A stretch of 64,000 bases of DNA, from assembly GCA_002239085.1 (NCBI GenBank), contig MPNP01000002.1, positions 41,379 through 105,378 on the forward strand. The letters run 5' to 3'. This document shows, in pieces, positions 28,287 through 39,134 of the stretch. Below the pieces are notes generated by a model that did no database searches, was not told the origin of the DNA, and saw nothing but the letters and a program-made list of their open reading frames with translations. Both the position numbers and the translations under genes were made by a program. This stretch comes from Rhodobacteraceae bacterium bin131. Its GTDB lineage: Bacteria; Pseudomonadota; Alphaproteobacteria; Rhodobacterales; Rhodobacteraceae. Each line of letters starts with the position of its first letter. Positions within the stretch are counted from its first letter, which is position 1.

Positions 28287-31127
28287 ATGACCGTAATTAA
28301 TGAAATCATAATAAAAGGTGCCCGTGAACATAATTTACAAAATGTAGACCTTATTCTTCCACGCAATGAGCTCATTGTGTTCACCGGTATGAGCGGCTCG
28401 GGTAAATCGTCGCTAGCAATGGATACGATCTATGCGGAAGGACAGCGGCGCTACGTAGAAAGCCTATCAGCATATGCTAGGCAATTCTTAAACATAATGG
28501 ATAAACCCGAACTTGATTCAATCAGTGGATTATCGCCGGCTATCTCTATTGAACAAAAAAGATCCTCTCGTAACCCCCGCTCAACAGTCGGAACGATAAC
28601 CGAAATTAATGACTACCTTCGACTTCTGTTTGCACGAGTTGGGACACCGTATTCGCCAGCTACTGGGTTGGCAATTTCAGCACAACAAATTTCAGATATG
28701 GTTGATCAATTACTTCAAATTGAAGAAGGAACTCGATTTACAATTTTGTCGCCCTTGATTCGGGACCGCAGAGGAACCTTTCACCTTGAATTAATGGAAC
28801 TTAAGAAAAAAGGATTTTTACGAGTTAAAATAGATGGTATCTCGGTTACTCTAGATGACATCCCGGCGCTGAATAAAAACAAGCGTCATACAATCCATTT
28901 GGTTGTAGACCGCTTGGTTGCCAAACCTGACTACAGCGAACGCTATGCCCAATCACTACGGACGGCTTTAGATCATGGTTCCGGTACGGTTCATATTGAG
29001 TTTCCAGAATCTGAGAAACGTGAAGAAATTACTTTTTCTGAAAATTTTTCATGTCCTGTATCAGGTTTTTCTCTTCCAAAAATTGAACCGCGATTATTTT
29101 CATTTAATACACCAGTAGGAGCTTGTCCTGATTGTGATGGAATCGGATATAGACAAGGGTATTCTCCTGAATTGATAATTGAATCTCCGAGGGAGTCAAT
29201 TTTAGATATCTTAAATAAACTGAAATTTTATTCTTTGTTTGATTTTAGTCAGTTGAAATCTGAAGTCGAGATTCTTTGTTTGACTTTTGATATCAGCATG
29301 AAAACAAAAATTATTAATTCACCAAAAATGTTTCGAGATTTATTTTTTTACGGTGGACAAATAAATTATGAAAGTCGTAAAACAGCGGTTCCCTTTGACG
29401 ACAATTTCAATTTTATTGGAGTGATTCCCTTCCTTGAGTTTATAAACAACCAATTCTCTTCCTTAAGACCCAGATCATATTTTGATCGATTTATTACCGA
29501 ATTAATTTGCGAAGCATGCCAAGGAAAACGATTAAGCCCCGAAGCCTTGTCAGTCAAAGTTGGCGGAATCAATATCGCAGATTTATCCGACCGTTCAATT
29601 AAGGAGGCATTAGATTGGGCCAAGCACGTTTCAAGTGAATTTAATAAGGAACAATTGCAAATCGGCCAACCCATATTGAATGAAATACAAGAACGTCTCC
29701 AGTTTTTGAATAATGTTGGTTTGGATTATCTGACGCTATCGCGAACTGCCGGAACTTTATCAGGGGGTGAAAGTCAGCGCATCAGACTTGCAAGTCAAAT
29801 TGGTTCAGGGCTGACAGGGGTTCTTTATGTTTTAGACGAGCCCTCCATCGGGTTACACCAAAGAGATAACAAGCGCCTCTTATCAACGATTGCCAACCTG
29901 CGCGATAAAGGAAATACAGTCATTGTGGTTGAACACGATGAAGAAACAATTCGAGCCGCAGACCATATTGTGGATATTGGACCCAAAGCAGGAATTCACG
30001 GCGGTCAAGTTGTTGCTCAAGGTTCAGTTAACAATATCATCGCTTGTGAAAACTCAATTACGGGAGAGTATCTGAGTGGCAAAAAAGAAATCCCTTTACC
30101 AAGCAAGAGACGCAAGGTCAATAAGGCAAACGCGAGGATTAGAATCAAAGGAGCAAGGGCAAACAATCTAAAGTCAGTTGATGTTCAGATACCTCTTGGG
30201 TGCATGATTTGTGTGACAGGAGTATCAGGTAGTGGCAAATCATCACTCGTGTTTGAAAGCCTTTACTCTAGCTTCAAAGGCAACGATATGAATCTAGAAC
30301 AGATATCTGGATTTAACCATATCAATAACATCATACATATTGACCAGCGACCGATAGGCAAAACTCCCCGCTCCAATCCACTCACCTACACCGGAACTTT
30401 TGATCCCGTGCGCAAGCTTTTTGCAGAAACGCCAATGGCTCGTGCTCGTGGTTATAAGCCGGGAAGGTTCTCATTTAATGTGAAAGGTGGACGATGTGAG
30501 GCCTGTTCAGGTGACGGGGTCAAGAAAATCTCCATGCATTTTCTATCAGATGTTTTTGTTATGTGCGAAAGTTGCCAAGGCAAACGGTATAACCGTGAAA
30601 CACTTGAAGTGAAATACTTGGATAAATCGATTGCAGACGTTCTCGACATGACCATTGAAGAGGCCTATCATTTTTTTACTAATGTTCCAATTGTCAGGAG
30701 AAAACTTGAAACCCTTGTTAAAGCTGGCTTAGGCTATTTAAAAACTGGTCATCAAGCCCCCTTATTATCAGGTGGTGAAGCACAAAGGGTTAAATTGGCA
30801 ACCGAGTTGTCGCGCACAAATTACCTTGGAACAATGCTTTATCTGCTTGATGAACCGACAACGGGACTCCATTTTGAAGATATAAAAAACTTACTTCAGA
30901 TCCTGAATGAACTCGTAGACCAAAAAAATACTGTCTTGGTGATTGAGCATAACTTAGACGTCATCAAGACTGCTGATTGGATTATTGATATGGGGCCAGA
31001 GGGAGGAGCAGGAGGTGGTGAAGTCATTGCACAGGGCTCACCTGAGCAAGTGGCAATGATTCCTCAAAGCTTCACTGGAAAATTCTTAGCGGAGATTCTG
31101 CAAAACAGAATTAATAAAGCCGCTTAA
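28287..31127 (+). CDS. uvrA: Excinuclease ABC subunit A
   Basis: GMSGSGKSSLAMDTIYAEGQRRYVESLSAYARQF, two ABC domains, Zn fingers. Confidence 0.98.
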   Translation: MTVINEIIIKGAREHNLQNVDLILPRNELIVFTGMSGSGKSSLAMDTIYAEGQRRYVESLSAYARQFLNIMDKPELDSISGLSPAISIEQKRSSRNPRSTVGTITEINDYLRLLFARVGTPYSPATGLAISAQQISDMVDQLLQIEEGTRFTILSPLIRDRRGTFHLELMELKKKGFLRVKIDGISVTLDDIPALNKNKRHTIHLVVDRLVAKPDYSERYAQSLRTALDHGSGTVHIEFPESEKREEITFSENFSCPVSGFSLPKIEPRLFSFNTPVGACPDCDGIGYRQGYSPELIIESPRESILDILNKLKFYSLFDFSQLKSEVEILCLTFDISMKTKIINSPKMFRDLFFYGGQINYESRKTAVPFDDNFNFIGVIPFLEFINNQFSSLRPRSYFDRFITELICEACQGKRLSPEALSVKVGGINIADLSDRSIKEALDWAKHVSSEFNKEQLQIGQPILNEIQERLQFLNNVGLDYLTLSRTAGTLSGGESQRIRLASQIGSGLTGVLYVLDEPSIGLHQRDNKRLLSTIANLRDKGNTVIVVEHDEETIRAADHIVDIGPKAGIHGGQVVAQGSVNNIIACENSITGEYLSGKKEIPLPSKRRKVNKANARIRIKGARANNLKSVDVQIPLGCMICVTGVSGSGKSSLVFESLYSSFKGNDMNLEQISGFNHINNIIHIDQRPIGKTPRSNPLTYTGTFDPVRKLFAETPMARARGYKPGRFSFNVKGGRCEACSGDGVKKISMHFLSDVFVMCESCQGKRYNRETLEVKYLDKSIADVLDMTIEEAYHFFTNVPIVRRKLETLVKAGLGYLKTGHQAPLLSGGEAQRVKLATELSRTNYLGTMLYLLDEPTTGLHFEDIKNLLQILNELVDQKNTVLVIEHNLDVIKTADWIIDMGPEGGAGGGEVIAQGSPEQVAMIPQSFTGKFLAEILQNRINKAA

Positions 31128-32005
31128 TCAGACGAATTTAAAAAGCGTAACATGACAGCAGAAAAATCCTTTTCAGCGAGTCCAGAGTCAGAAAGTAATT
31201 GATAATATTCAGTAGCTTTGGCGGCCAAAACTGCATCTAACTTGACCGAATGTGCAGCACTTTGGGCTAGTTTGAGGTCTTTGAGCATTAATTGAATGGC
31301 AAATCCTGGTTCATAATCATTATCGGCCGGTGAGCTAGGACCAATTCCAGGTACCGGGCAGTAAACATTATTGGTCCAACTAAATCCAGATGATTGCGAA
31401 ATGACTTCATGCAAAATATTTAAATCAAGCCCTAAATTTGAGGCTAATCCATACGCTTCACAAGTGGCAATCATTGTTGCACCCACTATCATATTATTAC
31501 AAATTTTGGCAATCTGGCCCGACCCAACAGCACCACAGTGGACGACCTTGGAACCCATGATTTCAAATAATGGCTTGGTCGCATTAAACGTGTCTAACGC
31601 ACCACCGACCATAAAAGTAAGAGTTCCATTTGTGGCACCAATACTCCCCCCTGAAACTGGCGCATCCAGGAAATTGATCTGATGCGTTTGTGCTTGTTGA
31701 GCAACGTCTTGGGCAACAGAATATTCAACCGTTGAACAATCAACAATGGTTTTCTGTGATTCCATTAGAGTTATGATATCGGCGGATACCTCCCTGACAC
31801 TTTCCCCGCTAGGGAGCATAGTAAACACAATGTCTCTGTCCCGGATTACTTCGTCAAGTGATGTACACCGCCTAACACTTTCGGGGGGTTGAGCCGCAAT
31901 ATCATAGCCATAAACCTCATGTCCTGTCTGAGCCAGATTGGAGGCCATAGGTGCTCCCATATTTCCAAGTCCAATGAATCCTATTTTCATTCTCTTCACT
32001 CCCAT
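31124..32005 (-). CDS. mmsB: 3-hydroxyisobutyrate dehydrogenase
   Basis: IGFIGLGNMGAPMASNL, FLDAPVSGGSIGATNGTLTFMVGG; valine-degradation neighbours. Confidence 0.92.
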   Translation of the reverse strand: MGVKRMKIGFIGLGNMGAPMASNLAQTGHEVYGYDIAAQPPESVRRCTSLDEVIRDRDIVFTMLPSGESVREVSADIITLMESQKTIVDCSTVEYSVAQDVAQQAQTHQINFLDAPVSGGSIGATNGTLTFMVGGALDTFNATKPLFEIMGSKVVHCGAVGSGQIAKICNNMIVGATMIATCEAYGLASNLGLDLNILHEVISQSSGFSWTNNVYCPVPGIGPSSPADNDYEPGFAIQLMLKDLKLAQSAAHSVKLDAVLAAKATEYYQLLSDSGLAEKDFSAVMLRFLNSSD

Positions 32006-33030
32006 ACTAAACTGTGCTTACCTAAGGGCGCCAACATTAATGTAACATCCGCATCTGGAACCTCTGAAATGGATTTATGTTTCCACGATGGTTGATAATC
32101 CTTGTCAATTACTTGAGCTCTGATTCCTTCAATAAAATCTCCATATTGAGCGGCTCGATAAGTGAAGCGAAATTCCCTATCCAGTGCCTCTTGAATATTC
32201 GTTACTTGGCGTTGCATTTGCATCAACTTAAATACACAGGCCATTGAGAGAGGGGAATTTTTTTTCATTCTATTGGAGATTTCTTGGTGCCAGGGTGAAC
32301 TCTCTTGCCTAATTATCGTTTCGATTTCTTTAACCGGTTGCCCAAAGAGCTGGTTTATATCCGACTTTAATTCATCAGTTAGTGTGGCATCTGGAGGAGG
32401 GCTATTATATTGATGAATTTGATTGATATCGCCGGTTTTACTTAACCTTTCTTTCAATTCATTCCACCGAGAACTTGAAACAAAAAAGTCGGCAAAATTA
32501 CAATGGATCGCATCCCCTGGGCTTAATCGTTTTGCTGTGAGTGCCAAAAACTCTCCTAGATACCCATCATTACGAGATAAAATGTAGGAACCGCCGACAT
32601 CAGGCACGAGTCCAATCGTGCATTCGGGCATAGCAATTTGGCTTGTCTCATCAACAATCCGATGAGAACCGTGACATCCTAAGCCAACACCACCTCCCAT
32701 TGTGTAGCCATTCAGGAAGCTAACAATCGGCTTTGTCGATTGACTGACCTTGGCATTAAGACGGTATTCCATGCGCCAGAAATCATGCCCATAGCTATAA
32801 TCCTCTTTAAGTCCAGACTGGTACATCTGAGATAGATCACCGCCTGCGCAAAATGCCCGGTTACCTATCGCATCAATCATGATTAAGGCCACACTCGTAT
32901 CAACGAGCCATTCATCAATAGCTTTTTCAATCTGGTAACACATGTTAAAGGTGATAGCGTTAAGGGCATGAGGTCGATTGAGGGTAATTCGACCAACATG
33001 ATTCTCTTTTCGAATGTCGATTTCAGCCAT
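31996..33030 (-). CDS. 3-hydroxyisobutyryl-CoA hydrolase
   Basis: Crotonase sequence with FCAGGDL, GGGVGLGCHGSHRIV; context. Confidence 0.88.
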   Translation of the reverse strand: MAEIDIRKENHVGRITLNRPHALNAITFNMCYQIEKAIDEWLVDTSVALIMIDAIGNRAFCAGGDLSQMYQSGLKEDYSYGHDFWRMEYRLNAKVSQSTKPIVSFLNGYTMGGGVGLGCHGSHRIVDETSQIAMPECTIGLVPDVGGSYILSRNDGYLGEFLALTAKRLSPGDAIHCNFADFFVSSSRWNELKERLSKTGDINQIHQYNSPPPDATLTDELKSDINQLFGQPVKEIETIIRQESSPWHQEISNRMKKNSPLSMACVFKLMQMQRQVTNIQEALDREFRFTYRAAQYGDFIEGIRAQVIDKDYQPSWKHKSISEVPDADVTLMLAPLGKHSLVWE

Positions 33031-34181
33031 TATTGATATTCGCGCATGGTTTCACGAAAAATGATCGTCCTCATGATTTCATTGGTTCCTTCCAAAATCT
33101 GATGGACTCGTAAATCACGCACTATTTTTTCAATCCCATAGTCGCTTAAATAGCCGTAGCCTCCATGAAGTTGCAAACAAGTATTTGCGACGTTCCAGCA
33201 TGTATCCGTAACATATTGCTTTGCCATAGCACAGTACTTTGTCGCCGAGGAATTTTTTTGATCATAATTCCACGCAGCAAAACGGAGTAATTGGCGAGAC
33301 GTTTCGAGAGCTGTCTTCATATCAGCAATTTGAAACTGGAGCGCCTGAAATTGATCAAGCGTTTTTCCAAATGCCTTTCGAGTACCAATATAGGCCACGG
33401 ATTGATCAAAAGTTTTTTGGGCTCCACCTAAGGAACATGCGGCAATATTTAGCCGACCCGTGTCAAGCCCCATCATAGCATATTTGAAGCCTTTTCCGAT
33501 TTCTCCTAATAGATTAAGTTGTGGAACGATGCATTCCTCAAACCTAAGCTCACTTGTCGGTTGAGACCGCCATCCCATTTTATTTTCATTGGCGCCGAAA
33601 GATAGTCCCTGTGAGTTGGCATCAACAATTATCGCAGAAATACCTTTGGCTTTTTCGCTGCCAGTTCGACACATCACGATGTAAGCATCAGAGTAATTGC
33701 CACCCGAAATAAATGACTTTGTTCCGTCAAGAACCCAATGACCATTATTTATTTTGGCTTTTGATTTTAATGCAGAGGCATCTGAACCAGAACCAGGCTC
33801 TGTAAGGCAATAGGAAACAAGGCACTCTAATTGATTGACTTTGGGCAGATATTTGTTTTTCAACTCATCATTACCAAAGTTGTCAATCATCCAAGAACCC
33901 ATGTTATGGATTGACAAAAAAGCAGCAACGGAAGGACAGGACCGAGCTAATGCCTCATAGACCAAGATAGAATCAGTTCGATTTAAGCCGGTTCCACCAA
34001 ATTGCTCAGAAGAGCAGATACCGCCAAAACCAAGACCTTGCATCTCTTTCCACAAGGATTTTGGTATTGTTCCTTCTTCCTCCCACTTTCGGGCAAAAGG
34101 AGCGATTTGGGATTCGCCAAACTCTTGCGCAACCGAGTAGATTGCTTTTTGCTCATCGGTAATTTCAAAATCCATAGCCAA
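33030..34181 (-). CDS. Acyl-CoA dehydrogenase (probably isobutyryl-CoA dehydrogenase)
   Basis: CLTEPGSGSDASALKSKA, LHGGYGYLSDYGIEKIVRDLR; context. Confidence 0.9.
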   Translation of the reverse strand: MAMDFEITDEQKAIYSVAQEFGESQIAPFARKWEEEGTIPKSLWKEMQGLGFGGICSSEQFGGTGLNRTDSILVYEALARSCPSVAAFLSIHNMGSWMIDNFGNDELKNKYLPKVNQLECLVSYCLTEPGSGSDASALKSKAKINNGHWVLDGTKSFISGGNYSDAYIVMCRTGSEKAKGISAIIVDANSQGLSFGANENKMGWRSQPTSELRFEECIVPQLNLLGEIGKGFKYAMMGLDTGRLNIAACSLGGAQKTFDQSVAYIGTRKAFGKTLDQFQALQFQIADMKTALETSRQLLRFAAWNYDQKNSSATKYCAMAKQYVTDTCWNVANTCLQLHGGYGYLSDYGIEKIVRDLRVHQILEGTNEIMRTIIFRETMREYQ

Positions 34182-34202
34182 ACACCTGAATCTTAGACAG
34201 GA

Positions 34203-35702
34203 TTAACCAATTGATGGAAAATTTAGGATTGCTCCCTCCTTAATGCCACTGGGCCAACGTGAAGTGACAGTTTTGGTTTTCGTATAAAATCTAAACGCAT
34301 CGGGGCCATGTTGGTTGAGGTCGCCAAAAGCCGATTTTTTCCAACCACCAAAAGTATGATATGCTAATGGTACTGGAATAGGGACATTAATTCCAACCAT
34401 ACCGACATTGATTTGATGAGCAAAGTCCCGCGCTGTATCACCATCCCGAGTAAATATTGAAGTTCCGTTACCATACGGATTGTTCATAACTAAATCTAGG
34501 GCCTCTTGGTAACTCTCTGTTCTAACCGTTGACAGAACAGGACCAAAGATTTCTTCCTTATAGATGTCCATTTCCGGTTTTACCATATCAAACAGATGAG
34601 CACCAACAAAGAAGCCGTTTTCATAGCCTTGCATACGAAAATCACGATTGTCAACTTTAAGCATTGCCCCTTGTTTGACACCCGAATCAATTAGATTTAA
34701 TACTCGCTCTCTTGCTTCTTTGGTAATTAAGGGACCAAAATCCATGTTCTCACCAGCTGTATAGGGACCAACTTGAAGGGTTTCCACTTTAGGAATAAGT
34801 TTTTCAATTAATAAATCGGCTGTTTTTTCACCAACTGGGACAGCAACCGAAATTGCCATACAGCGTTCTCCTGCGGCTCCATACCCTGATCCCACGAGTG
34901 CGTCAACAGCTTGATCAAGGTCAGCATCTGGCATGATAATCATGTGATTCTTGGCACCGCCAAAACACTGTACTCTCTTTCCATTTCGACACCCTTCGGT
35001 GTAGATATACTGAGCAATAGGAGTTGAGCCGACAAAGCCAATAGCCGTAATATCAGGATGATTGAGTATGGCATCAACGGCGATTTTATCTCCGTTGACG
35101 ACCTGAAGTATTCCCTTTGGTAGGCCCGCCTCAACCATGAGTTCAGCGAGCATCAATGGGACTGATGGGTCACGCTCTGAAGGTTTTAATATAAACGCAT
35201 TGCCACAAGCAATTGCTGGTGCAAATTTCCACATCGGGATCATTGCAGGAAAGTTAAATGGGGTGATTCCTGCAACTACTCCAAGGGGTTGTCGCATTGA
35301 ATACATATCAATACCCGTTCCCGCACTATCTGTAAACTCCCCTTTAAGGAAATGAGGTGCCCCAATACAAAATTCAACGACTTCTAAACCTCGTTGAATA
35401 TCACCGCGCGCGTCAGGAATAGTTTTACCATGCTCCTTGGAAAGGCATTTAGCCAACCTTTCCATATCTCGGTTAAGCAACCGGACGAATTCCATCATAA
35501 CTCGACCACGTTTTTGTGGTGAGGTTACAGCCCATTTCAGCTGAGCTTTTTTTGCCCCTTGAACGGCATTATCTAATTCGGTTTCGTTCGCATACGGAAG
35601 TTTGGCAATTACATCTCCAGTTGCCGGGTTAAACACATCACCAAAATTATTGGATTGCCCTTTAATCCTTTTGCCATTGATAAAGTGGTAAAGTTCCTCC
35701 AT
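34203..35702 (-). CDS. mmsA: Methylmalonate-semialdehyde dehydrogenase (CoA-acylating)
   Basis: ALDH sequence with GAAGERCMAISV; valine cluster. Confidence 0.94.
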   Translation of the reverse strand: MEELYHFINGKRIKGQSNNFGDVFNPATGDVIAKLPYANETELDNAVQGAKKAQLKWAVTSPQKRGRVMMEFVRLLNRDMERLAKCLSKEHGKTIPDARGDIQRGLEVVEFCIGAPHFLKGEFTDSAGTGIDMYSMRQPLGVVAGITPFNFPAMIPMWKFAPAIACGNAFILKPSERDPSVPLMLAELMVEAGLPKGILQVVNGDKIAVDAILNHPDITAIGFVGSTPIAQYIYTEGCRNGKRVQCFGGAKNHMIIMPDADLDQAVDALVGSGYGAAGERCMAISVAVPVGEKTADLLIEKLIPKVETLQVGPYTAGENMDFGPLITKEARERVLNLIDSGVKQGAMLKVDNRDFRMQGYENGFFVGAHLFDMVKPEMDIYKEEIFGPVLSTVRTESYQEALDLVMNNPYGNGTSIFTRDGDTARDFAHQINVGMVGINVPIPVPLAYHTFGGWKKSAFGDLNQHGPDAFRFYTKTKTVTSRWPSGIKEGAILNFPSIG

Positions 35703-35924
35703 GATCGATTCCTTTCAAATTCAGATTTATTCGGATTGTCAAATTAATTGAGATATGTTAAAGTTACCTAGGGATTTAAGAAGTCAAAATTCAAAATTAA
35801 TGTGGCAACAGTATTTAAGTCCAATATGTATTTTATACCTTCCACTAATTCTACACATTAATTTACAATCGTCGTGCGACATTGTTCGGGAAAATTTTGA
35901 CTGAAAATTTGAAAGGGTAGATTT

Positions 35925-36356
35925 ATGTTAGTCAATCAAATTTTAGCTACAAAAGGTAAGGGAGGTATTATCTCTATCGGCCCCGATGAGAAGGTGACGG
36001 TTGCTACACAACTATTGGCTTCGAATCGCGTAGGTGCCCTCGTTGTTTTGAATGACAAGAGTCAATTGGTCGGGATAATTTCAGAACGTGATATTGTCAG
36101 AACTATAGGCCAACTCGGGTCCAAAACTCTGTCAATGTATGTCAAAGACATTATGAGCACTAAAGTAGTGACCTGCCAAGGTGAAGAAACTGCTGATGAC
36201 ATACTAAACAAAATGACCCAGGGCCGATTCCGTCATCTCCCGGTCACTCATGATGGACGTCTTACGGCTATGATTTCAATAGGGGATGTGGTCAAGGCAA
36301 GACTTGAGGAGCTTGATAAGGAAAAGCAAGCTCTTGAAGATTATATCGGTCATTAG
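35925..36356 (+). CDS. CBS-domain protein
   Basis: Two CBS repeats (VGIISERDIVR..., LTAMISIGDVVKAR). Confidence 0.88.
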   Translation: MLVNQILATKGKGGIISIGPDEKVTVATQLLASNRVGALVVLNDKSQLVGIISERDIVRTIGQLGSKTLSMYVKDIMSTKVVTCQGEETADDILNKMTQGRFRHLPVTHDGRLTAMISIGDVVKARLEELDKEKQALEDYIGH

Positions 36357-36384
36357 TTTCGCTAAAATCAAATAGGAATCAACC

Positions 36385-36894
36385 ATGCGGGTAGGGCTTT
36401 ATGCAGGTACTTTTGATCCAGTGACTTATGGTCATCTTGATATATTCAGACGTTCTGCTACTTTGGTTGACCGGCTTGTGATTGGAGTTGCAATTAATAC
36501 TGAGAAACAGCCACTTTTTGATTTGCACGAACGGGTTGACTTGATCAGCCATGAGCTTGAAAGTATGAACCCAAAACTGGCGATAAGCACAATCGTTTAC
36601 CCGTTTGAAAATCTTTTAGTTGATTGCGCTAAAGAAGTTGAGGCCTCTATCATAATTAGAGGGCTTCGAGCGGTATCTGATTTTGAATTTGAATTTCAAA
36701 TGGTTGGAATGAACCGCGTTTTAAACAACAGCATTGAAACCGTATTTCTTATGGCGGATGCTCGAAATCAAGCTATTTCTTCTAAGCTTGTCAAAGAAAT
36801 AGCCCGTCTTGATGGTGATGTGTCGCAATTTGTTTCCAAAAACGTACAGATTGAATTGAATCGAAAATTCAATCAGGATCGTACTTCCAACTGA
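36385..36894 (+). CDS. coaD: Phosphopantetheine adenylyltransferase
   Basis: GLYAGTFDPVTYGHLDIFRR, IIRGLRAVSDFEFEFQM. Confidence 0.97.
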   Translation: MRVGLYAGTFDPVTYGHLDIFRRSATLVDRLVIGVAINTEKQPLFDLHERVDLISHELESMNPKLAISTIVYPFENLLVDCAKEVEASIIIRGLRAVSDFEFEFQMVGMNRVLNNSIETVFLMADARNQAISSKLVKEIARLDGDVSQFVSKNVQIELNRKFNQDRTSN

Positions 36895-37307
36895 ATTATG
36901 TCGCCATTAGTGGTCGAACAGAACGATTTATCTGTTCAATCTTTAATCTGCTTCTCACTGCAAATTCACCATTCATGTGAGTTAATTTGATGAGGTAATA
37001 AAGTGTCTTGGCTAGAAATTATGATTTAGGCCATACTTCAGGAAAATCGCCGGTAAACTAAACGTGAGTTTAATTTTCGAAAAAAAATAATATTTTATTT
37101 ACCGGCCTGAATTCATACCCAAATTTAAGCATCAAAGTTGTTCATATTCACATTTTCGTAAATCTTGTTAATTCTATCAACCAAGTAGTGGCGGTCAACT
37201 TATTGTGCTTTTGTCTGGGTATATCGACTTAGGTCATCCAACATCTGATGTCAGGGATTGTAGCAAACGATCTACATTCCATACCTTAATTTAACCAAGG
37301 GGAAAAA

Positions 37308-37874
37308 ATGATCAAAAAGATATTAACAATTGCTGTTGCCCTTCTTGTGGGAGGGTATAGTGCTCAAGCAGAAAAGGAAAGAGATGTGCTAATACTTGAA
37401 ATTGCTGGTGAAAATTCAGGCACAGTAAAAATTGAATTATTTAATGATATCGCTCCTTTACACGTCGAAAGAATTAAAGAATTAACTCAGACAGGAGCTT
37501 ATAATAATATTGCATTTCACCGCGTAATTGATGGTTTTATGGCTCAAACAGGTGATGTTCAATACGGCGACGTTTCAGGCGATAACCTTGACCGAGCTGG
37601 AATGGGTGGGTCAGACCTGCCGGATCTTAAAGCTGAATTTTCGGCATTGCCTTTTCGCCGAGGAACAGTCGGAATGGCTCGTTCCCAGAATCCAGACTCG
37701 GGGAATTCACAATTCTTCATTATGTTTGAAGACGGTTCATTTCTTAATGGTCAGTATACGGTTTTTGGCCGCGTAATTTCTGGTCAAGAAGTGGTTGACT
37801 CAATTAAGTTGGGAGATGGACAGAATGGTTCTGTAACTAATCCTGATTATATTAAAACGGCTACAATTGAATAA
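37308..37874 (+). CDS. Exported cyclophilin-type peptidyl-prolyl isomerase
   Basis: Signal peptide; FHRVIDGFMAQTGD, NSQFFIMFEDG. Confidence 0.94.
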   Translation: MIKKILTIAVALLVGGYSAQAEKERDVLILEIAGENSGTVKIELFNDIAPLHVERIKELTQTGAYNNIAFHRVIDGFMAQTGDVQYGDVSGDNLDRAGMGGSDLPDLKAEFSALPFRRGTVGMARSQNPDSGNSQFFIMFEDGSFLNGQYTVFGRVISGQEVVDSIKLGDGQNGSVTNPDYIKTATIE

Positions 37875-37917
37875 TACAACCTTACAATAAAGCCGATGTT
37901 TTGGAAGGACTAACTCC

Positions 37918-38931
37918 ATGAACAGATTACTAATAAATTGCCCTTTGCCTATTTGGATTGTTTTAGCAATCTGTTTAATGAGCATCAAAAATGTGTATGC
38001 CCAGGTGGAAGATTTTCAATCAGAATGGCTTAATACAGATTTTGAAACACGAACGGTTGATTTAGAAGAAATTTTTTCTGGTGGAGTTCCAAAGGACGGT
38101 ATTTTGGCTATTCTGGAGCCGGAATTCATTCCGATTGATGAAGCCGATTTGTTACCGAATGAAGGGGTGATGACCCTTGAATTGGATGGACAAATCCCAC
38201 GAACTTATCCAATTAGATACTTATTGTGGCATGAAATTGTGAACGATACCATTGCCGACACCCCTGTTGCTGTGACTTTCTGTCCTTTGTGTAATTCGGG
38301 AGTTTTTTTTGACCGCCGACTGCAAGGCGAAACTCTGACCTTTGGGGTAAGTGGAAAATTGCGGAACTCGGACATGATTATGTACGACCATAATTCCGAA
38401 AGTTGGTGGCAACAAGCAACAGGTGAAGCCATTGTCGGCCTTTATTCGGGAAGTGAACTGATTTCTTTACCCGGCTGGACTGAAAGCTGGAAGGAATTTA
38501 TGGAACGAAATGAGGGTCAGGGAGGGCTGGTTATGGCCGAGCCACAGTTTAATCGACGATATGGTCAAAATCCTTATGTCGGTTATGAATTGAGTGCTAT
38601 GCCCTTTCTTTATCAAGGTGAATTCTCATTACCAAACATCATGCCTCTCGCCCGTGTTGTCAGGGTTGGAAACCAAGCTTGGCCACTGGAAAGAATTATA
38701 CTAGAGGGTGGTTTGGTCCAAGAGTTTGGATTGACTATTACTTGGACAAGCGGTCAAGTTTCGGCATTAGACACTCAGTCAGTTGGTGAAGGTATTAATG
38801 TTGGGTCAATTCGAGTCAGGGATACGAATACAGGCAAAGATGTTCCCCACGATTTAATGTTCGCGTTTGTTTTTGGTGCTTTCTTTCCAGAGGGGCAACT
38901 AATGTTTATGCCTCAAAGTGAGCAAAGTTGA
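37918..38931 (+). CDS. DUF3179-family exported protein
   Basis: PVAVTFCPLCNSGVFFDR, SDMIMYDHNSESWWQQATGEAI. Confidence 0.85.
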   Translation: MNRLLINCPLPIWIVLAICLMSIKNVYAQVEDFQSEWLNTDFETRTVDLEEIFSGGVPKDGILAILEPEFIPIDEADLLPNEGVMTLELDGQIPRTYPIRYLLWHEIVNDTIADTPVAVTFCPLCNSGVFFDRRLQGETLTFGVSGKLRNSDMIMYDHNSESWWQQATGEAIVGLYSGSELISLPGWTESWKEFMERNEGQGGLVMAEPQFNRRYGQNPYVGYELSAMPFLYQGEFSLPNIMPLARVVRVGNQAWPLERIILEGGLVQEFGLTITWTSGQVSALDTQSVGEGINVGSIRVRDTNTGKDVPHDLMFAFVFGAFFPEGQLMFMPQSEQS

Positions 38932-39134
38932 TGAAAATTTATTCAATACCGGCGAGTAACTCAAAATTCAATATGAATCGCTTGAAATTGACTTAAGAGG
39001 AGCGCTTTATATCAAGCAATATTCGGTATTCAAAAGCAGGTGGAATGAATTATTAAAGCTGGATTTACTCAGATAAATTTTCAATCTCAGCTGGGCAAAT
39101 TGGTCTCAACTTCTTAAACAAAAAACAAAGATTT

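Noticed and set aside
31124-35702. mmsB / HIBCH / acyl-CoA dehydrogenase / mmsA as a novel cluster
   Set aside because: Standard valine-degradation gene set seen widely in alphaproteobacteria.
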